From JBLNDJ01 sp050261515 (GTDB lineage Bacteria > Acidobacteriota > Terriglobia > Bryobacterales > Bryobacteraceae), in the NCBI GenBank assembly GCA_050261515.1, contig JBLNDJ010000045.1, positions 1 to 51,944 on the forward strand: a stretch of DNA of 51,944 nt, in the 5' to 3' direction. The notes beneath the pieces are model-generated. The model ran no database searches and had not been told where the DNA came from. It saw only the letters and a program-made list of their open reading frames with translations. A program made the position numbers and the translations under genes. Shown here one piece after another: positions 8,556-18,500 of the stretch (the first letter of the stretch is position 1; the number at the start of each line of letters is the position of its first letter).

Positions 8556-10615
8556 GATTCGTTTTCTCGCAGCCACTCCAGCAGGAGTTCGGGCGTGAGT
8601 GGCTTCTCCGGCGCGTATCTCATCCAATTCCCCGCGGCCCGATGAAACCGTGGCGTCGCGCCGTCGAGCGCCTGGCAGAACAACACCTGGCGAGGCGCGA
8701 TCATGGCGGCGATGTCCGGCACGTCCGCGAACTTCAGCGATGATGGAATCACCGAGCCGAAATCGACCTGGTAGTCTCCGGTGTCGATGCGGCCCGTCAG
8801 TTGAGGATCGTTCCAGGAGTTGCTCAGGGACGCTCCCGCCGCGGGCCGCCTCGCGCGCATCTGCGAGACGAAACTGTGAAAGTAACGCGCGACCGCCACG
8901 CGCCGGATGCGCTGGTCCGCTGCGGCGGCGAGCAGGACCGGAAGGGCATCGTCGCCGAGGCCGATCAAGGTCACATCGCGGCTCGAAAGGTAATCCACCG
9001 CGCGGACCAGGTCGAACGCACGCCGGCCCGCGAGCGGCCGCCCGAACAGTACCTGGTTTGCAACCAGCCGGAAGTTCGTGTTCCACACACCCGGCCGGTA
9101 AAAGTCCAGCGTCTCGCCGCGGCCGCGCAGGTCCACGGACAACACCGCAAAGCCCGCATCGAGCAGCGGCTCGACGAGCCCGGACTCCACCGCCGCCGCC
9201 TTACCCCGTGCATCCACGATGATGGCGGCCCGGGCGGCCGGCGCGGTTTTCTCCGGAAGCCAAAGCAAGCCGGGGATCGACTGGCCGTCTTCGCTGACGA
9301 ACGAAATTTTCCCGCGCGCGCCACTCGGCGCAAGGAAGTGCGGCAGCGCATCGGGAGGCGCTGTCAGCGCGCGGACCCACGAAGCCACATCTCCGGCCGG
9401 CAGCTTCGCGACCGCCGCGGCAGCCCGCTCCCGCGCGAGGTCCACGACCGTCGGCGCACCGCGAAGGATCGTCTTCTCCGGATCGCATCGCAAGCGCGGA
9501 TCGTTCTCCTCGAGCGGGTGCACATCGCCTTCCGGAACCGGCCCGCCGTCGCCCTGGTTCAGCAGATGCCGCGCCATCCATCCGTACATCTGTTCGCGGA
9601 ACGGCGCCGAGTAGGCGTGCGGCTGGCCCGCCAGCTCTGTGAATCGCACCGCTGAAGGCCGGCCGAGAAGCTCATAAATGCGCCCGGTCCCCGCCGCGGC
9701 CCGCCGCGCGCCGCTGATCGGGAAGATCCCATCGTCCGTTCCCTGAAGCATCAGCAGCGCGCGCGGCGCGATGAGCCCCGCCACCTCGAACCACTCCATC
9801 GAGCGGAAGATGCCGGGCAGGTGCGTGCACGTGCAATGCGTCCCGGCATACTTGAGCCAGTTGGCGAACTCGAACGTGAAACCCACCACCGCCGCGGCGC
9901 GTACGCGCGCGTCGAGCGCGGCCGTAAACAGCGTGTTCAGGCCGCCGCCGGAATTGCCCGTGACGCCGATCCGCGCCGGATCGACGTCGCGCAACGTAAG
10001 CAGGTAGTCGATCGCGCGCATGCTGTCCCACACCATCCAGCCCGCGATCGTCTCCCCGAGCGGCAGCAGCGCGTAACCCGCGTCGTGGTGTATGTTGCCG
10101 GGCGCCAGCCGCTCGCCCTGGCCGATGGCGTCGTAGACCAGAACGACGAATCCCATCCTCGCAAGCTTGATGCAGCGCGCCTGTACGTCGGCATTGGCTT
10201 TCCCGGCGGACAAATAGTGCCCGATGGGGCAGAGCACCGCGGCGCGCTTGCCTGGCGGCGCGGTCCTGGCGCGGTACAGATTGGCCGTCACCGGAAACCC
10301 GGGGCGGCTCTCGAAAATCACGTTCTCGATCGTGTAATCGCCCAGGTCGTGGCGCGCGAGAACCCGCGCATTCAGCGGCGAGCGCGGCGGCAGCACTTCG
10401 AGCCCGATCGCCCTCCGGAACGCCGCTTCTTTCCCGCGCCGTTTCCGCCGCCACTCCTCCGCGCTCGCCGGAGGCTGCCAGCGCGCCAGGAACTCCGCCG
10501 CGTCCCCCAGCGACTTCACCAGCACGGGCGAGCGCGGCATCACGTTCGCGGACTCCTGCGCGAGCAGGCGTCCCGCCGCGCAGAGGATCGCGAGAGCCAG
10601 CCAGCCCCGGCTCAC
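8537..10615 (-). CDS. Exported double alpha/beta-hydrolase esterase (acetyl-xylan-esterase-like)
   Basis: A 692-residue protein starting at GTG 10615, which overlaps the sialidase stop (GTGA), has a GGGAGGG ribosome site about 10 bases upstream and gives a clean signal peptide (residues 1-20, ending LLAQ). An ATG at 10645 is possible but buries the signal behind extra polar residues. The first alpha/beta-hydrolase domain (about 95-355) has nucleophile Ser222 in GNSGGG, an acid near Asp295 (GTDDG) and His333 (QPHAY), as in acetyl-xylan-esterase/peptidase-like families. A second, related domain (about 435-690) has GLGDD at the nucleophile elbow, with Gly554 where serine belongs, so it is probably non-catalytic. 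A likely role is deacetylating the polysaccharide attacked by the GH2 and sialidase enzymes. Confidence 0.75.
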   Translation of the reverse strand: MSRGWLALAILCAAGRLLAQESANVMPRSPVLVKSLGDAAEFLARWQPPASAEEWRRKRRGKEAAFRRAIGLEVLPPRSPLNARVLARHDLGDYTIENVIFESRPGFPVTANLYRARTAPPGKRAAVLCPIGHYLSAGKANADVQARCIKLARMGFVVLVYDAIGQGERLAPGNIHHDAGYALLPLGETIAGWMVWDSMRAIDYLLTLRDVDPARIGVTGNSGGGLNTLFTAALDARVRAAAVVGFTFEFANWLKYAGTHCTCTHLPGIFRSMEWFEVAGLIAPRALLMLQGTDDGIFPISGARRAAAGTGRIYELLGRPSAVRFTELAGQPHAYSAPFREQMYGWMARHLLNQGDGGPVPEGDVHPLEENDPRLRCDPEKTILRGAPTVVDLARERAAAAVAKLPAGDVASWVRALTAPPDALPHFLAPSGARGKISFVSEDGQSIPGLLWLPEKTAPAARAAIIVDARGKAAAVESGLVEPLLDAGFAVLSVDLRGRGETLDFYRPGVWNTNFRLVANQVLFGRPLAGRRAFDLVRAVDYLSSRDVTLIGLGDDALPVLLAAAADQRIRRVAVARYFHSFVSQMRARRPAAGASLSNSWNDPQLTGRIDTGDYQVDFGSVIPSSLKFADVPDIAAMIAPRQVLFCQALDGATPRFHRAAGNWMRYAPEKPLTPELLLEWLRENESCSDTR

Positions 10616-11682
10616 GGCAGGCGGTCCCTCCCGTCCGTCAGCCATTCGAGATTGAACCGGGCGAAGGCAATCTTCACGTGGAAATCGAAGGGCTCGTCGA
10701 AGCCGTTGCCGGTTTCGTACATGAGCCCGATGGTCCCGTCCGGGAAAACAGTCAGGCTGGAGTACGCCCCGGTCCCGTTCCTGATGAGCCTGGAGACGGG
10801 CCACGTCTTCCCCTCGTCGTAGCTCAGCCGCACCGTCATGAGGAAGCGCGAGCGAAGGTCGGCGGGATTGGCGAACAGCAGGCGGTTCTTTGTGTGCCGG
10901 ATCAGGCTGGCCTGGCAGCCGTCCCACAGCCGCGAGTCCGTCAGGGCCGGGTCGCGCCAGGCCTCGCCCCACGTTGCGCCGCGGTCGCGGCTGACCGTGA
11001 TGGTGCGCAGCGGGGCCCCGCGCGTGTTCCGCATCAGCGAGCCGTCCGCCAGTTCGACCACCTGGCTTTCGCTCGAAGGCCCGGGCGCGCGCCCGCCCGC
11101 ACGCCAGTGCGCCCCGCGGTCGTCGCTGTAGATCACGCCCTGGTATGTCGGCGCCACGAAGCGGCCGCTCTCGAGTTGGATGCCGATCCCCGGCCCGAGT
11201 TCCTGCGCGCCCACCTGCGGCGTGAGATCCACGGGCTTCGACCAGTGCGCCCCTTCGTCGCGCGACGTCAGGAGCCACACCTTCGCGTCGCGCTCCTCCG
11301 TGTGTGGGTCGTAGTGCGTGTAGTAGTTCACCAGGAGGTGAATCGCGCCATTGGCCCGGTCGATGATCGGCACCGGGTTCATGTAGGCGATCCCGGCGCG
11401 GCTGGCCAGCACGATCTGCATGGGATTCCACGCCCGCGCGTTGCCCGTCCTGCGCTTCAGGACCAGGTGCGTCGGCGACCCGTCCTCGCTGTTGTCGATG
11501 CGCCCTTCACAGAACGCCAGCACCGTCCCGCTCTTTGTGCAGGTCAGCGCGGGGATCCGGTACGTGTTGATGCCGTCCTGCCCGCCGACGAACAGTTCGG
11601 TCTCCTCGAACAGCGGCGCTGCTCCGTATGCGACGCCGCAAGCCAGCACAGCGAGGAACGCCCAGCGTGCAGTCCGTCTCAT
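10612..11682 (-). CDS. Exported sialidase (GH33-type, six-bladed propeller)
   Basis: A 356-residue secreted exo-sialidase-like enzyme with a signal peptide in residues 1-21. The YRIP motif carries Arg42, the first arginine of the carboxylate-binding triad. Four Asp boxes (S-x-D-x-G-x-x-W) sit at 140-147, 186-193, 231-238 and 287-294. Candidate catalytic residues are an Asp in the RIDNSEDGS segment, Arg221 (NTRG), Arg277 or Arg279, and Tyr322-Glu323 (MYETG). Enzymes of this fold release terminal sialic or related nonulosonic acids (Kdn, Kdo-like); which sugar is unknown. The start overlaps the GH2 stop by 4 bases (ATGA), and its own stop overlaps the esterase start. The module is at the short end for the family and lacks extra lectin domains. 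Confidence 0.88.
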   Translation of the reverse strand: MRRTARWAFLAVLACGVAYGAAPLFEETELFVGGQDGINTYRIPALTCTKSGTVLAFCEGRIDNSEDGSPTHLVLKRRTGNARAWNPMQIVLASRAGIAYMNPVPIIDRANGAIHLLVNYYTHYDPHTEERDAKVWLLTSRDEGAHWSKPVDLTPQVGAQELGPGIGIQLESGRFVAPTYQGVIYSDDRGAHWRAGGRAPGPSSESQVVELADGSLMRNTRGAPLRTITVSRDRGATWGEAWRDPALTDSRLWDGCQASLIRHTKNRLLFANPADLRSRFLMTVRLSYDEGKTWPVSRLIRNGTGAYSSLTVFPDGTIGLMYETGNGFDEPFDFHVKIAFARFNLEWLTDGRDRLP

Positions 11683-14165
11683 TGTGCGGCCACCGTGGCG
11701 GTTCCGCTCTCCAGGCCCCGCGACGAAGCCCGCACCACGATCTTCCCCGCCGAGGAATCCGACATGACGTTGATCGCCGCCATGCCCCACACCGCATCGA
11801 GCACCGGCGTGCCGAGCAGGCGTCCCGGACCCTCCACCTGGAACGACAGCCAATTCGTGGCGCTCGGAACCGTCACTCCGTCCTTGTCGACGACGGTGGC
11901 GACGATGCGCACGGCGTCGCGTCCATCGGCCTTCAGCGTTTCGCGATCGGCCTTCAACACTACCCGGGCCGCGGGCCCGGCCGTCCGCCTCTCATCGGCG
12001 TACTCGCCGCCGTCCTTCACGCCGGCCGCTCGCAGCGTACCCGCTTCGTAAGGAACCCGCCACACGAACGGGCCGTGGCGCAGGCGCGTGCCTTCCGGCA
12101 GCTGCGCCCAAGGCTCATAGTAGCCGTAGCTCTTCCATTCCGCAATCAGGCTCTCGACGGGCTCGGGCCTGCGTTTCCCCAGCGATTTCCCGTTCAGGAA
12201 AAGCTCCACCTCGCCGCACGTGGAGTAGACGCGCACCATCTTCGTCTTTCCCTCCTGCCCCGGCCACGTCCAGTGGCTCGCGATGTGGACGAAGGGCTCC
12301 TCGCTCCACTGCGCCTTCACGAACCAGTAGCTGGCCTTGGGGATGCGCCACAGGTCGCTCAATCCGCGATAGTCGCCGCCGTTGTAGCGCGTGCCCCACG
12401 GCCGCGCTTCGGGCGGGCCGTAGAAGGAGAAGATGCCGTTGGTGCCTTCGCAGGCCGCGCAGCCGGCGTCGAACATCTCCCATTTCGCGCTCGCCATCCA
12501 CGGCATGGCCTCGAACTTGATCCATGCCGCCTCCTGCACGATCGCGCCCGCAAGCTCGGAAGGCGACGTGGGGCGGCGGTACTCGGAGACGATGCCGACG
12601 CTGTTCTCGAGCCTCTCGCGGCCCGCCGGCTCAACGATCAGGCCGCGCTCGTTCTTGAACGCGCCCCACTCGTTCCACAGCCATTTCCAATCGGGATGCT
12701 CCTTGGACAGCTTCTGGAAATTGAAGAATGCGCCGTTGGTCGGGTCGCGCACATCCGTGATCATCGGGTTCACGCGCCCGGCGGTCCAGCGGGTAGGATC
12801 GAGCTCGTGCACCTTGTCGTGCAGTTCGCGAAGGTCTTCAATGTACGGATAGCCGGTCATGTCGTCGGCGATGCCCCAGATGATGATGGACGGGTGATTG
12901 CGGTCGCGCCGGATCATCTCCCCGATCGCCGCAATGCAGTTGTCGATGAACTTGCGCGTGTAGCGCGAGTCGCCTTTCTCTGTCATCGGGCCCGGCGTGT
13001 AGTCGTAGATCTTGATGTTGGGGATCTCTTCCCAGACCAGCAGGCCCAGCTCGTCGGCCGCCTCGATAATGCTCTTGTCCTGCACGTAGTGCGACGTCCG
13101 GACCATGTTCGCGCCGAGCTGCTTGATGATCTCCAGGTCGCGGCGGCCGATCGCATCCGGCACGGCGTCGGCGAGGAAGCCGTAGTCCTGCCGCCGGTTC
13201 ACGCCGTGTATGTTGATGAACTCGCCGTTGATCGTGTAGCCCACGCCCGGCGTGTAACCCATCGCGCGGAACCCGAAGCGCGTCGAAACCTCGTCGGCGA
13301 GCGCGCCGTTCCGGTACACGCGGCTGCGCAGCGTGTAGAGATTCGGATGATCGGGGTGCCACAGCTCCGGCTTCGCCACGGCCAGCTCCGGGACCTCAAG
13401 CGTTTCGACGCCGCCCGCGGGAATCTCCTTCTCCGTCTCGCACCGCGCCACCGCCGCGCCATCTCGCGAGATCACCTCGGAGACGAGCTTCACCTTGGCC
13501 CCCACGCCCAGCGAATTCCGAACCTCCGTGCCGGCCTGCACGGTGGACCGGTCCCGGCCCACGACGGGAGTGCGGATAGAGACGCCTCCATCGGGAATCA
13601 GGACCGGCCCCGTTACGTGCAGCCATACGTCCCGGTACAGGCCGCCGTAGATCGCGATGTTCGTCTCGTTGGCCGGCGGGATGTCGGGATTGTTCGTGTC
13701 GTCGAGCATTGCCGCCAGAAGATTCCGCTGGCCCGGCTTCACCAGGTCCGTCACATCGAGCGTGAACCCTGTATAGCCGCCCGTGTGCTCGCCCGCGCGC
13801 CGGCCGTTCACCCAGATGGTCGCGACCTGCATCGCGCCCTCGAACTCCAGGAAGACGCGCTGTCCGGCCGCTCGCGCGGGAACTTCGAATTCGCGCCGGT
13901 ACCAGCCGATGCCGCGCCAGTGGTTCACTGAAACCCACGGCGCGTGCGCGCTCTGGTCCCAGGAATGCGGCAGGAACACACGCGACCACTCCGAGTCGTC
14001 GAAGCCCGGCTTTGCGGCATCGCGGAACTGCCACTCGATGGCGGAGCCCGGATTCGCCTGCCTTTGAAAACGCCAGCCCTCGTTCAGGCTGGCCGTGAAC
14101 CGCGGCGTTTGCGCCGCGGGCGCCGCGCTCGCGGCAAGAGTGCACAACAGAAGGATTCGATTCAT
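11679..14165 (-). CDS. Exported GH2 family beta-glycosidase with variant acid/base motif
   Basis: An 828-residue protein with a signal peptide (about 1-17). A sugar-binding jelly roll (about 25-200, with FLPHSWDQ), an immunoglobulin-like domain, a TIM barrel (about 310-600) and C-terminal Ig-like domains follow the usual GH2 order seen in beta-galactosidases, glucuronidases and mannosidases. The barrel has the GVNRRQDYG and RTSHY signatures and a probable nucleophile, Glu499, in WNEWGAF. The acid/base site, normally W-x-x-G-N-E, reads WGIADD (430-435), so Asp435 replaces the catalytic glutamate and Asp434 the asparagine. Activity may be altered. It heads the overlapping block with the sialidase, esterase and transglutaminase-like genes and would cleave internal or next-in-line sugars after desialylation. 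Confidence 0.88.
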   Translation of the reverse strand: MNRILLLCTLAASAAPAAQTPRFTASLNEGWRFQRQANPGSAIEWQFRDAAKPGFDDSEWSRVFLPHSWDQSAHAPWVSVNHWRGIGWYRREFEVPARAAGQRVFLEFEGAMQVATIWVNGRRAGEHTGGYTGFTLDVTDLVKPGQRNLLAAMLDDTNNPDIPPANETNIAIYGGLYRDVWLHVTGPVLIPDGGVSIRTPVVGRDRSTVQAGTEVRNSLGVGAKVKLVSEVISRDGAAVARCETEKEIPAGGVETLEVPELAVAKPELWHPDHPNLYTLRSRVYRNGALADEVSTRFGFRAMGYTPGVGYTINGEFINIHGVNRRQDYGFLADAVPDAIGRRDLEIIKQLGANMVRTSHYVQDKSIIEAADELGLLVWEEIPNIKIYDYTPGPMTEKGDSRYTRKFIDNCIAAIGEMIRRDRNHPSIIIWGIADDMTGYPYIEDLRELHDKVHELDPTRWTAGRVNPMITDVRDPTNGAFFNFQKLSKEHPDWKWLWNEWGAFKNERGLIVEPAGRERLENSVGIVSEYRRPTSPSELAGAIVQEAAWIKFEAMPWMASAKWEMFDAGCAACEGTNGIFSFYGPPEARPWGTRYNGGDYRGLSDLWRIPKASYWFVKAQWSEEPFVHIASHWTWPGQEGKTKMVRVYSTCGEVELFLNGKSLGKRRPEPVESLIAEWKSYGYYEPWAQLPEGTRLRHGPFVWRVPYEAGTLRAAGVKDGGEYADERRTAGPAARVVLKADRETLKADGRDAVRIVATVVDKDGVTVPSATNWLSFQVEGPGRLLGTPVLDAVWGMAAINVMSDSSAGKIVVRASSRGLESGTATVAAQ

Positions 14166-14181
14166 AGTAGCTCGCCGAAAA

Positions 14182-14222
14182 GGGGACAGACGCCTTTTCC
14201 CTAGAGAAAGGCGTTTGTCCCC
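14182..14222. repeat. REP-like hairpin with GGGGACA ends
   Basis: Arms GGGGACAGACGCCTTT and AAAGGCGTTTGTCCCC pair over 16 positions, with one G-T (wobble) pair, around a 9-base loop. It lies between the PL22-like and GH2 genes, 17 bases upstream of the GH2 start. Related copies are at 51823 and, as a 14-base exact match, at 22021. It could act as a partial terminator or be a REP element. Confidence 0.65.
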
Positions 14223-14247
14223 TGTCCGTGTCAGATTTGACTCATGC

Positions 14248-15456
14248 TCAACCGGTGATCGTCCCGACGTCCATCAGATAGATCTGCCTGCCGCCGGCGT
14301 GAGGGGAGTCGATCGTGACCAGCCGCCCGTCCCGGCTGGCGCGCGGATGCGTGTCGCAGCGCCATTCGCCAGTGTATTCGGGCGGAGAGAAGAAGTGGCC
14401 CAGAGGGTGCCGCTTGTTCGTGCGCGTGTCGAACAGATAGGGATGCTGCAACCGCTGCGCATCCGGATAGGTATCGCACAGAATCCAGCGGTTGCCCGGC
14501 AGGTAGGTGCAATGGCCGTCGCCATTCATCACCCGCGCGCCCACCGCCTCGACCCGCCGCGCGCGGTCCTCGAAAAGATAGAAGGCCTTGCCCGCCGGAG
14601 GACGGTCGGCCCATCCCAGAATGTGGTTCGCGTCCCGCCAGATGAAGTGCGACATGCCGCCGAAATCGTCCACCACGTGCGGCTCGCACCCCTCCGGGCT
14701 GAGCGTCAGCATGCGCGTGACGCGGCGCGATCCGGCCGCGCCGCCGGTCCACCGGTGCAGGAAGACGATGCGCTTCCCATCCGGCGCGTAGAGCAGGTGA
14801 TTGAACCAGTGCTTGGCGCCGTGCCAGTCGTGGCGCGCGCAGGGAATCCGCACCGCGTCGCGTACGGAGAAGATCAGCTCGCGCGCGCCGCTGCGCAGGT
14901 CCATGCGCCAGATGCCCGAGTCGCCGGGCGCGAGCACATCCCTGTTGGGATCGGGGATGCCGTTGTAGCCGTAGCCCGGGCGCGTGTCCGAAAGCCGGCG
15001 GAAATCGGTCGTGACGGCCTGGCTGCCGTCGGGGCTGAGCGCATAAACGGGGCCGGGCAACGTGCGCCGCCGCCCCGTCTTCACGTCGAGGATGCGGCTC
15101 ACATATTGTCCGTCCTCGCGGCCGTTCCAGATCACTTCGGAAGCCGAGCCCGGCACCCACTGCAACATGCAGCCCTGCTGCCAGCACCACGCCGTCGTCT
15201 CGCCCAGGTCCTGCCAGCGGTCGTGATCCTGCAAGTCGATCATGCCGAGCTGGATCAGGTCGTCCGGGCGCGGCGAGCGGTGCTCGAACCCCGTCCGCAT
15301 CGCGAGCGCATAGCGATTCGAGGGATCGAACTGCAGCTTGTCGTAATAGCCGAACCAGTGGAAATTGGGCCCCCGTGTGATTGCACGCACACGCGGCGGA
15401 TTGTCCGGACCCGCGAACGCAGCCCCGGCCAGACCTACGAAATCGCGTCTTCGCAT
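14248..15456 (-). CDS. Tat-exported TolB-like propeller, oligogalacturonate-lyase-like (PL22)
   Basis: A 402-residue protein beginning MRRRDFVGLAGAAFA, a twin-arginine signal. The start at 15456 was preferred to an upstream in-frame ATG at 15510 because it puts the signal at the N-terminus; no strong ribosome site is seen. The remainder is a run of propeller blades with PDG turns (LSPDGSQAV, YAPDGKRIV). The segments HWFNHLLYAPDG and FLHRW resemble the active-site region of PL22 oligogalacturonate lyases, which cleave unsaturated galacturonate disaccharides using a metal and a histidine. PL22 enzymes are usually cytoplasmic, so export is unusual. Its position between the receptor and the GH2 gene supports a role in periplasmic polysaccharide breakdown. 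Lyase activity is uncertain; a binding role is possible. Confidence 0.65.
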   Translation of the reverse strand: MRRRDFVGLAGAAFAGPDNPPRVRAITRGPNFHWFGYYDKLQFDPSNRYALAMRTGFEHRSPRPDDLIQLGMIDLQDHDRWQDLGETTAWCWQQGCMLQWVPGSASEVIWNGREDGQYVSRILDVKTGRRRTLPGPVYALSPDGSQAVTTDFRRLSDTRPGYGYNGIPDPNRDVLAPGDSGIWRMDLRSGARELIFSVRDAVRIPCARHDWHGAKHWFNHLLYAPDGKRIVFLHRWTGGAAGSRRVTRMLTLSPEGCEPHVVDDFGGMSHFIWRDANHILGWADRPPAGKAFYLFEDRARRVEAVGARVMNGDGHCTYLPGNRWILCDTYPDAQRLQHPYLFDTRTNKRHPLGHFFSPPEYTGEWRCDTHPRASRDGRLVTIDSPHAGGRQIYLMDVGTITG

Positions 15457-15509
15457 AGGGGAGGCCTTTGGGCGGGGAGAGTATCTCTCCCCGCCGCAAT
15501 GCCGGGACA

Positions 15510-18500
15510 TCAGAATTCGACTCGAGCTCCAAGCATGATGCTGCGCATCGTGTTGCTCGAGCCGTTCATGCCGCGGCCGGTGAGACCGGTGATCCGGCCG
15601 GCATTGATCGAGGTGATGTCCGTGTTGGGGTTGCCGAGGTTGGGGTGATTGAAGAAGTTCGTCGCGGTCATTTTCAATTTGAGCCGGACGTTCTCGCGAA
15701 TCGGGAAGTACTTGAACAGACCGAAATCGAAGTTCGCCAGGCCCGGCCCGACGATCACGCCGGGCGAGCTGTTGCCGAGCGTGCCGAACTGCGGGATCGC
15801 GAAGGCCGCCGGATCGAACCAGCGCGTCGCGTTGGCGTTCGAGATCTTGGGATCTCCCACCAGATCAGGCCGCCCCCACACTCGCGCGTAGGACGTGTCC
15901 GGACAGCTTCCGCAACTGGGATCCCGGAACTGGCCGCTTTGGAGGACCACAATGTACGATGTCTCCCAGTTTCCGAGCGTGTATTGCAGAGCTTTCGGCA
16001 GGCCGGAGCCGTAGCGCTTGCCCGTTCCGAAGGGAATGTCCCAGATCGCGCTTCCTACGAAGCGGTGCCGCGAGATTCCGTTTTCGTTGCCCGTGTCGCG
16101 ATGAAGGTCCCACGAATACTCGGGCCAGGCCAGGATGTCGCTGCCGCGCACGTTCGTCACCACCTTGGCGTGCGTGTAGCCCACGTCGAAGCTCAGGCCC
16201 TTCGAGAATTTGCGCTGCAACTGGAATTCGAACAGGTGCCCGATTTCCGAGCCGCCGTTGCGGCCGTTGCCGACATACCAGAAGTTGGGATACACCGTGT
16301 TCCACTCGTTGTCCGGATTGTTGCTGACGAACGGCTGGTTGAGATCGGCGTAATAAAGCGTCTGGAGCGTGCGATGTCCGCGGTAGTTGGCCCGCGCCAC
16401 CAGCGTGCTTCCGAGTTCTTTTTCGACTGTGAAGTTCCATTGCTCGGTATAGGGCGTCCGCACTTTCTTCTGCAGGCCTCCGATCGAGATGCCCGCGAAG
16501 TCGCCGCTTCCGAACAGCGTGTAGGGATTCGGGAACTGGAACGCCGGCGCGCCGTCCACCATGCGGTTGCTGAAGCTCTGGCTGAGCTGGAACGGGCCGC
16601 CCGCGTACGAGTCGATCACGCCCCAGGTGAGAAGCGGCGTGTAGAAGAGCCCCGTGCCGCCGCGGATGACCGTCTTGAAAGGCAGGCGGTAGGCGAAGCC
16701 CAGCCGCGGCCCCCAGTTCTGGTCGGTTTCGAGCAGCGACCGCGACGGGAATCCCGCCTGCGCGGCCGTCACGATCGGGATGTTCGCGGGAAACACCGGG
16801 CTCACCAGCGTGTCGATCACCTTCTGCGTCGGCACCACGAGATTCCCCGTCGCTGGATCGAACGCGTACCGCATATCGTTCTGGTCCACCGGCGTGGTGG
16901 TCTTCTCCCAGCGCAGGCCCGCGTTCACGGTCAGCCGCGACGTGACACGCCAATCCTCCTGGACGTAGAAAGCGGTCGTCCCGTAGCGGACGATGATATT
17001 CTGCGGGCGGTCGCTCGTGCCGCTCCGGAACGGGATTCCGAGCAGAAAGCTGGCATAGTCGAACCCGCCTTCGCCCTGCGCGTTCTGTGTGCCGAACGCC
17101 GTGAAGTCAGTGTGGCCGAAAAGCTGCGAGGGATCGCCGCCGGTTTCGTTCACCTTGTAGTGCCGGTACGAGCCGCCCACCTTGATCGTGTGTTTCCCGC
17201 GGCTGAACGTGACGTTGTCCAGGTACTCCATCGCGTCCTGCGCCCAGCCGGCATTGGCGTCGTTGGTCAGGCCGGTAAAGTTCTCGAAGTTGACCTGCGG
17301 GAAGCCGTAGAACTCCTTCAGCGCGTCCAGATGGGGAAGCTGCAATCCCCATTCGTTGATGACATCGGCGCCTTTCGTCAACCCGTGCCGCAGGGAAAAG
17401 TCGCGGCTATAGCCCACTCGGAACTCGTTGACGACCGTCGGCGAGAACAGGTGCGTCTCGGAGATGTAGGCGTTGGTCGTGTTCCGGTTTTGGGTGCGGT
17501 TATAGAGCGGCAGCCCGTTCATGTTCGTGTCTTCGTTCTGGTGCCGGAAGGTGTGGCGGGCCGACAGGATGTCTTTGCCGTCCCGGAAATTGTGGTCCAC
17601 GCGCGTGGTCGGGTAGTAGTGCGGATGCGAGTTGGGGAAAGTGTCCAGGTAGTTCTGGCTGAAGGAATCCGCCGGGCCGAAGTTCGGCAGGGGAAGGTAC
17701 TTCACGGCCTGTGCCTTGCTCGACACCGCGCTGATCCGGCTGGCCGGGATGCTGTTGTTCGCGAAAGGCGTTCCCGTCGTCGGATCGTAGATCACCACGC
17801 CCTGCGCCAGCAGCGAGGAGAAATCGCCGTCGCGCATCGCCTGCGACGGGACCGACGCCAGCGTCGTATAGCTGCCCGGCTGGATGAACTCTTCCCAACT
17901 GAAGAAGAAGAAAGTCTTGTTCTTTCCGTTGTAAACGTGCGGAATGTAGACCGGACCGCCCACGCTGCCGCCGAAGAACTGGCGGTACGGCCCCTTGGGC
18001 TTGGTGTGCGAGAAGTAGTCGGGCGCGTCGAGCGCGTAGTTCTTCGTGTCCCAGAACCCGGCGCCGTGAAGGTTGTTGGTCCCCGACTTGGTGGTCAGCG
18101 AAATCGTGGCGACGTCGCCGAACTCCGCCGAGGGCGTGGCGGTCACCTGCGTCATGTCCTGCACGGCCTCGAGCGACATCGTCATCTGAGGTCCGCTCCA
18201 GGCCCCCCAGGCCGGCGACATCCCGCTGACGCCGTCGATCGAATAGTAGCCGAACGAGCTGCGCTGGCCCGCGATGTAGCCGCCGTCCTGGTTGGACGAC
18301 GATAGATAGCGGAAGTCCATGGTAGAGCGGCTGTTCGTCGGCAGGTTCACAAGCTCATCCCGCGTCAGGATGGACCCGAGCTGGGCGTTTTCCGTATTGA
18401 TCGTGGGCGACTGGGCCGAGACCTCCACCCGCTCCAGCACGTCGCCCACGGTGAGGACGGCGTCAAAGCGCGCGGTAGCCGACGGAGTCAGCGTGATCTC

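Noticed and set aside
10615..10645. ATG at 10645 as the esterase start
   Set aside because: GTG at 10615 overlaps the previous stop, has a GGGAGGG ribosome site at good distance and yields a proper signal peptide.
11628..13931. A 767-codon open frame on the plus strand
   Set aside because: Antisense to the GH2 gene, which has clear GH2 domains on the other strand.
15456..15510. Upstream ATG at 15510 as the PL22-like start
   Set aside because: It would place 18 polar residues before the twin-arginine signal.
15468..18305. A 945-codon open frame on the plus strand
   Set aside because: Antisense to the TonB-dependent receptor; no domain and skewed composition.
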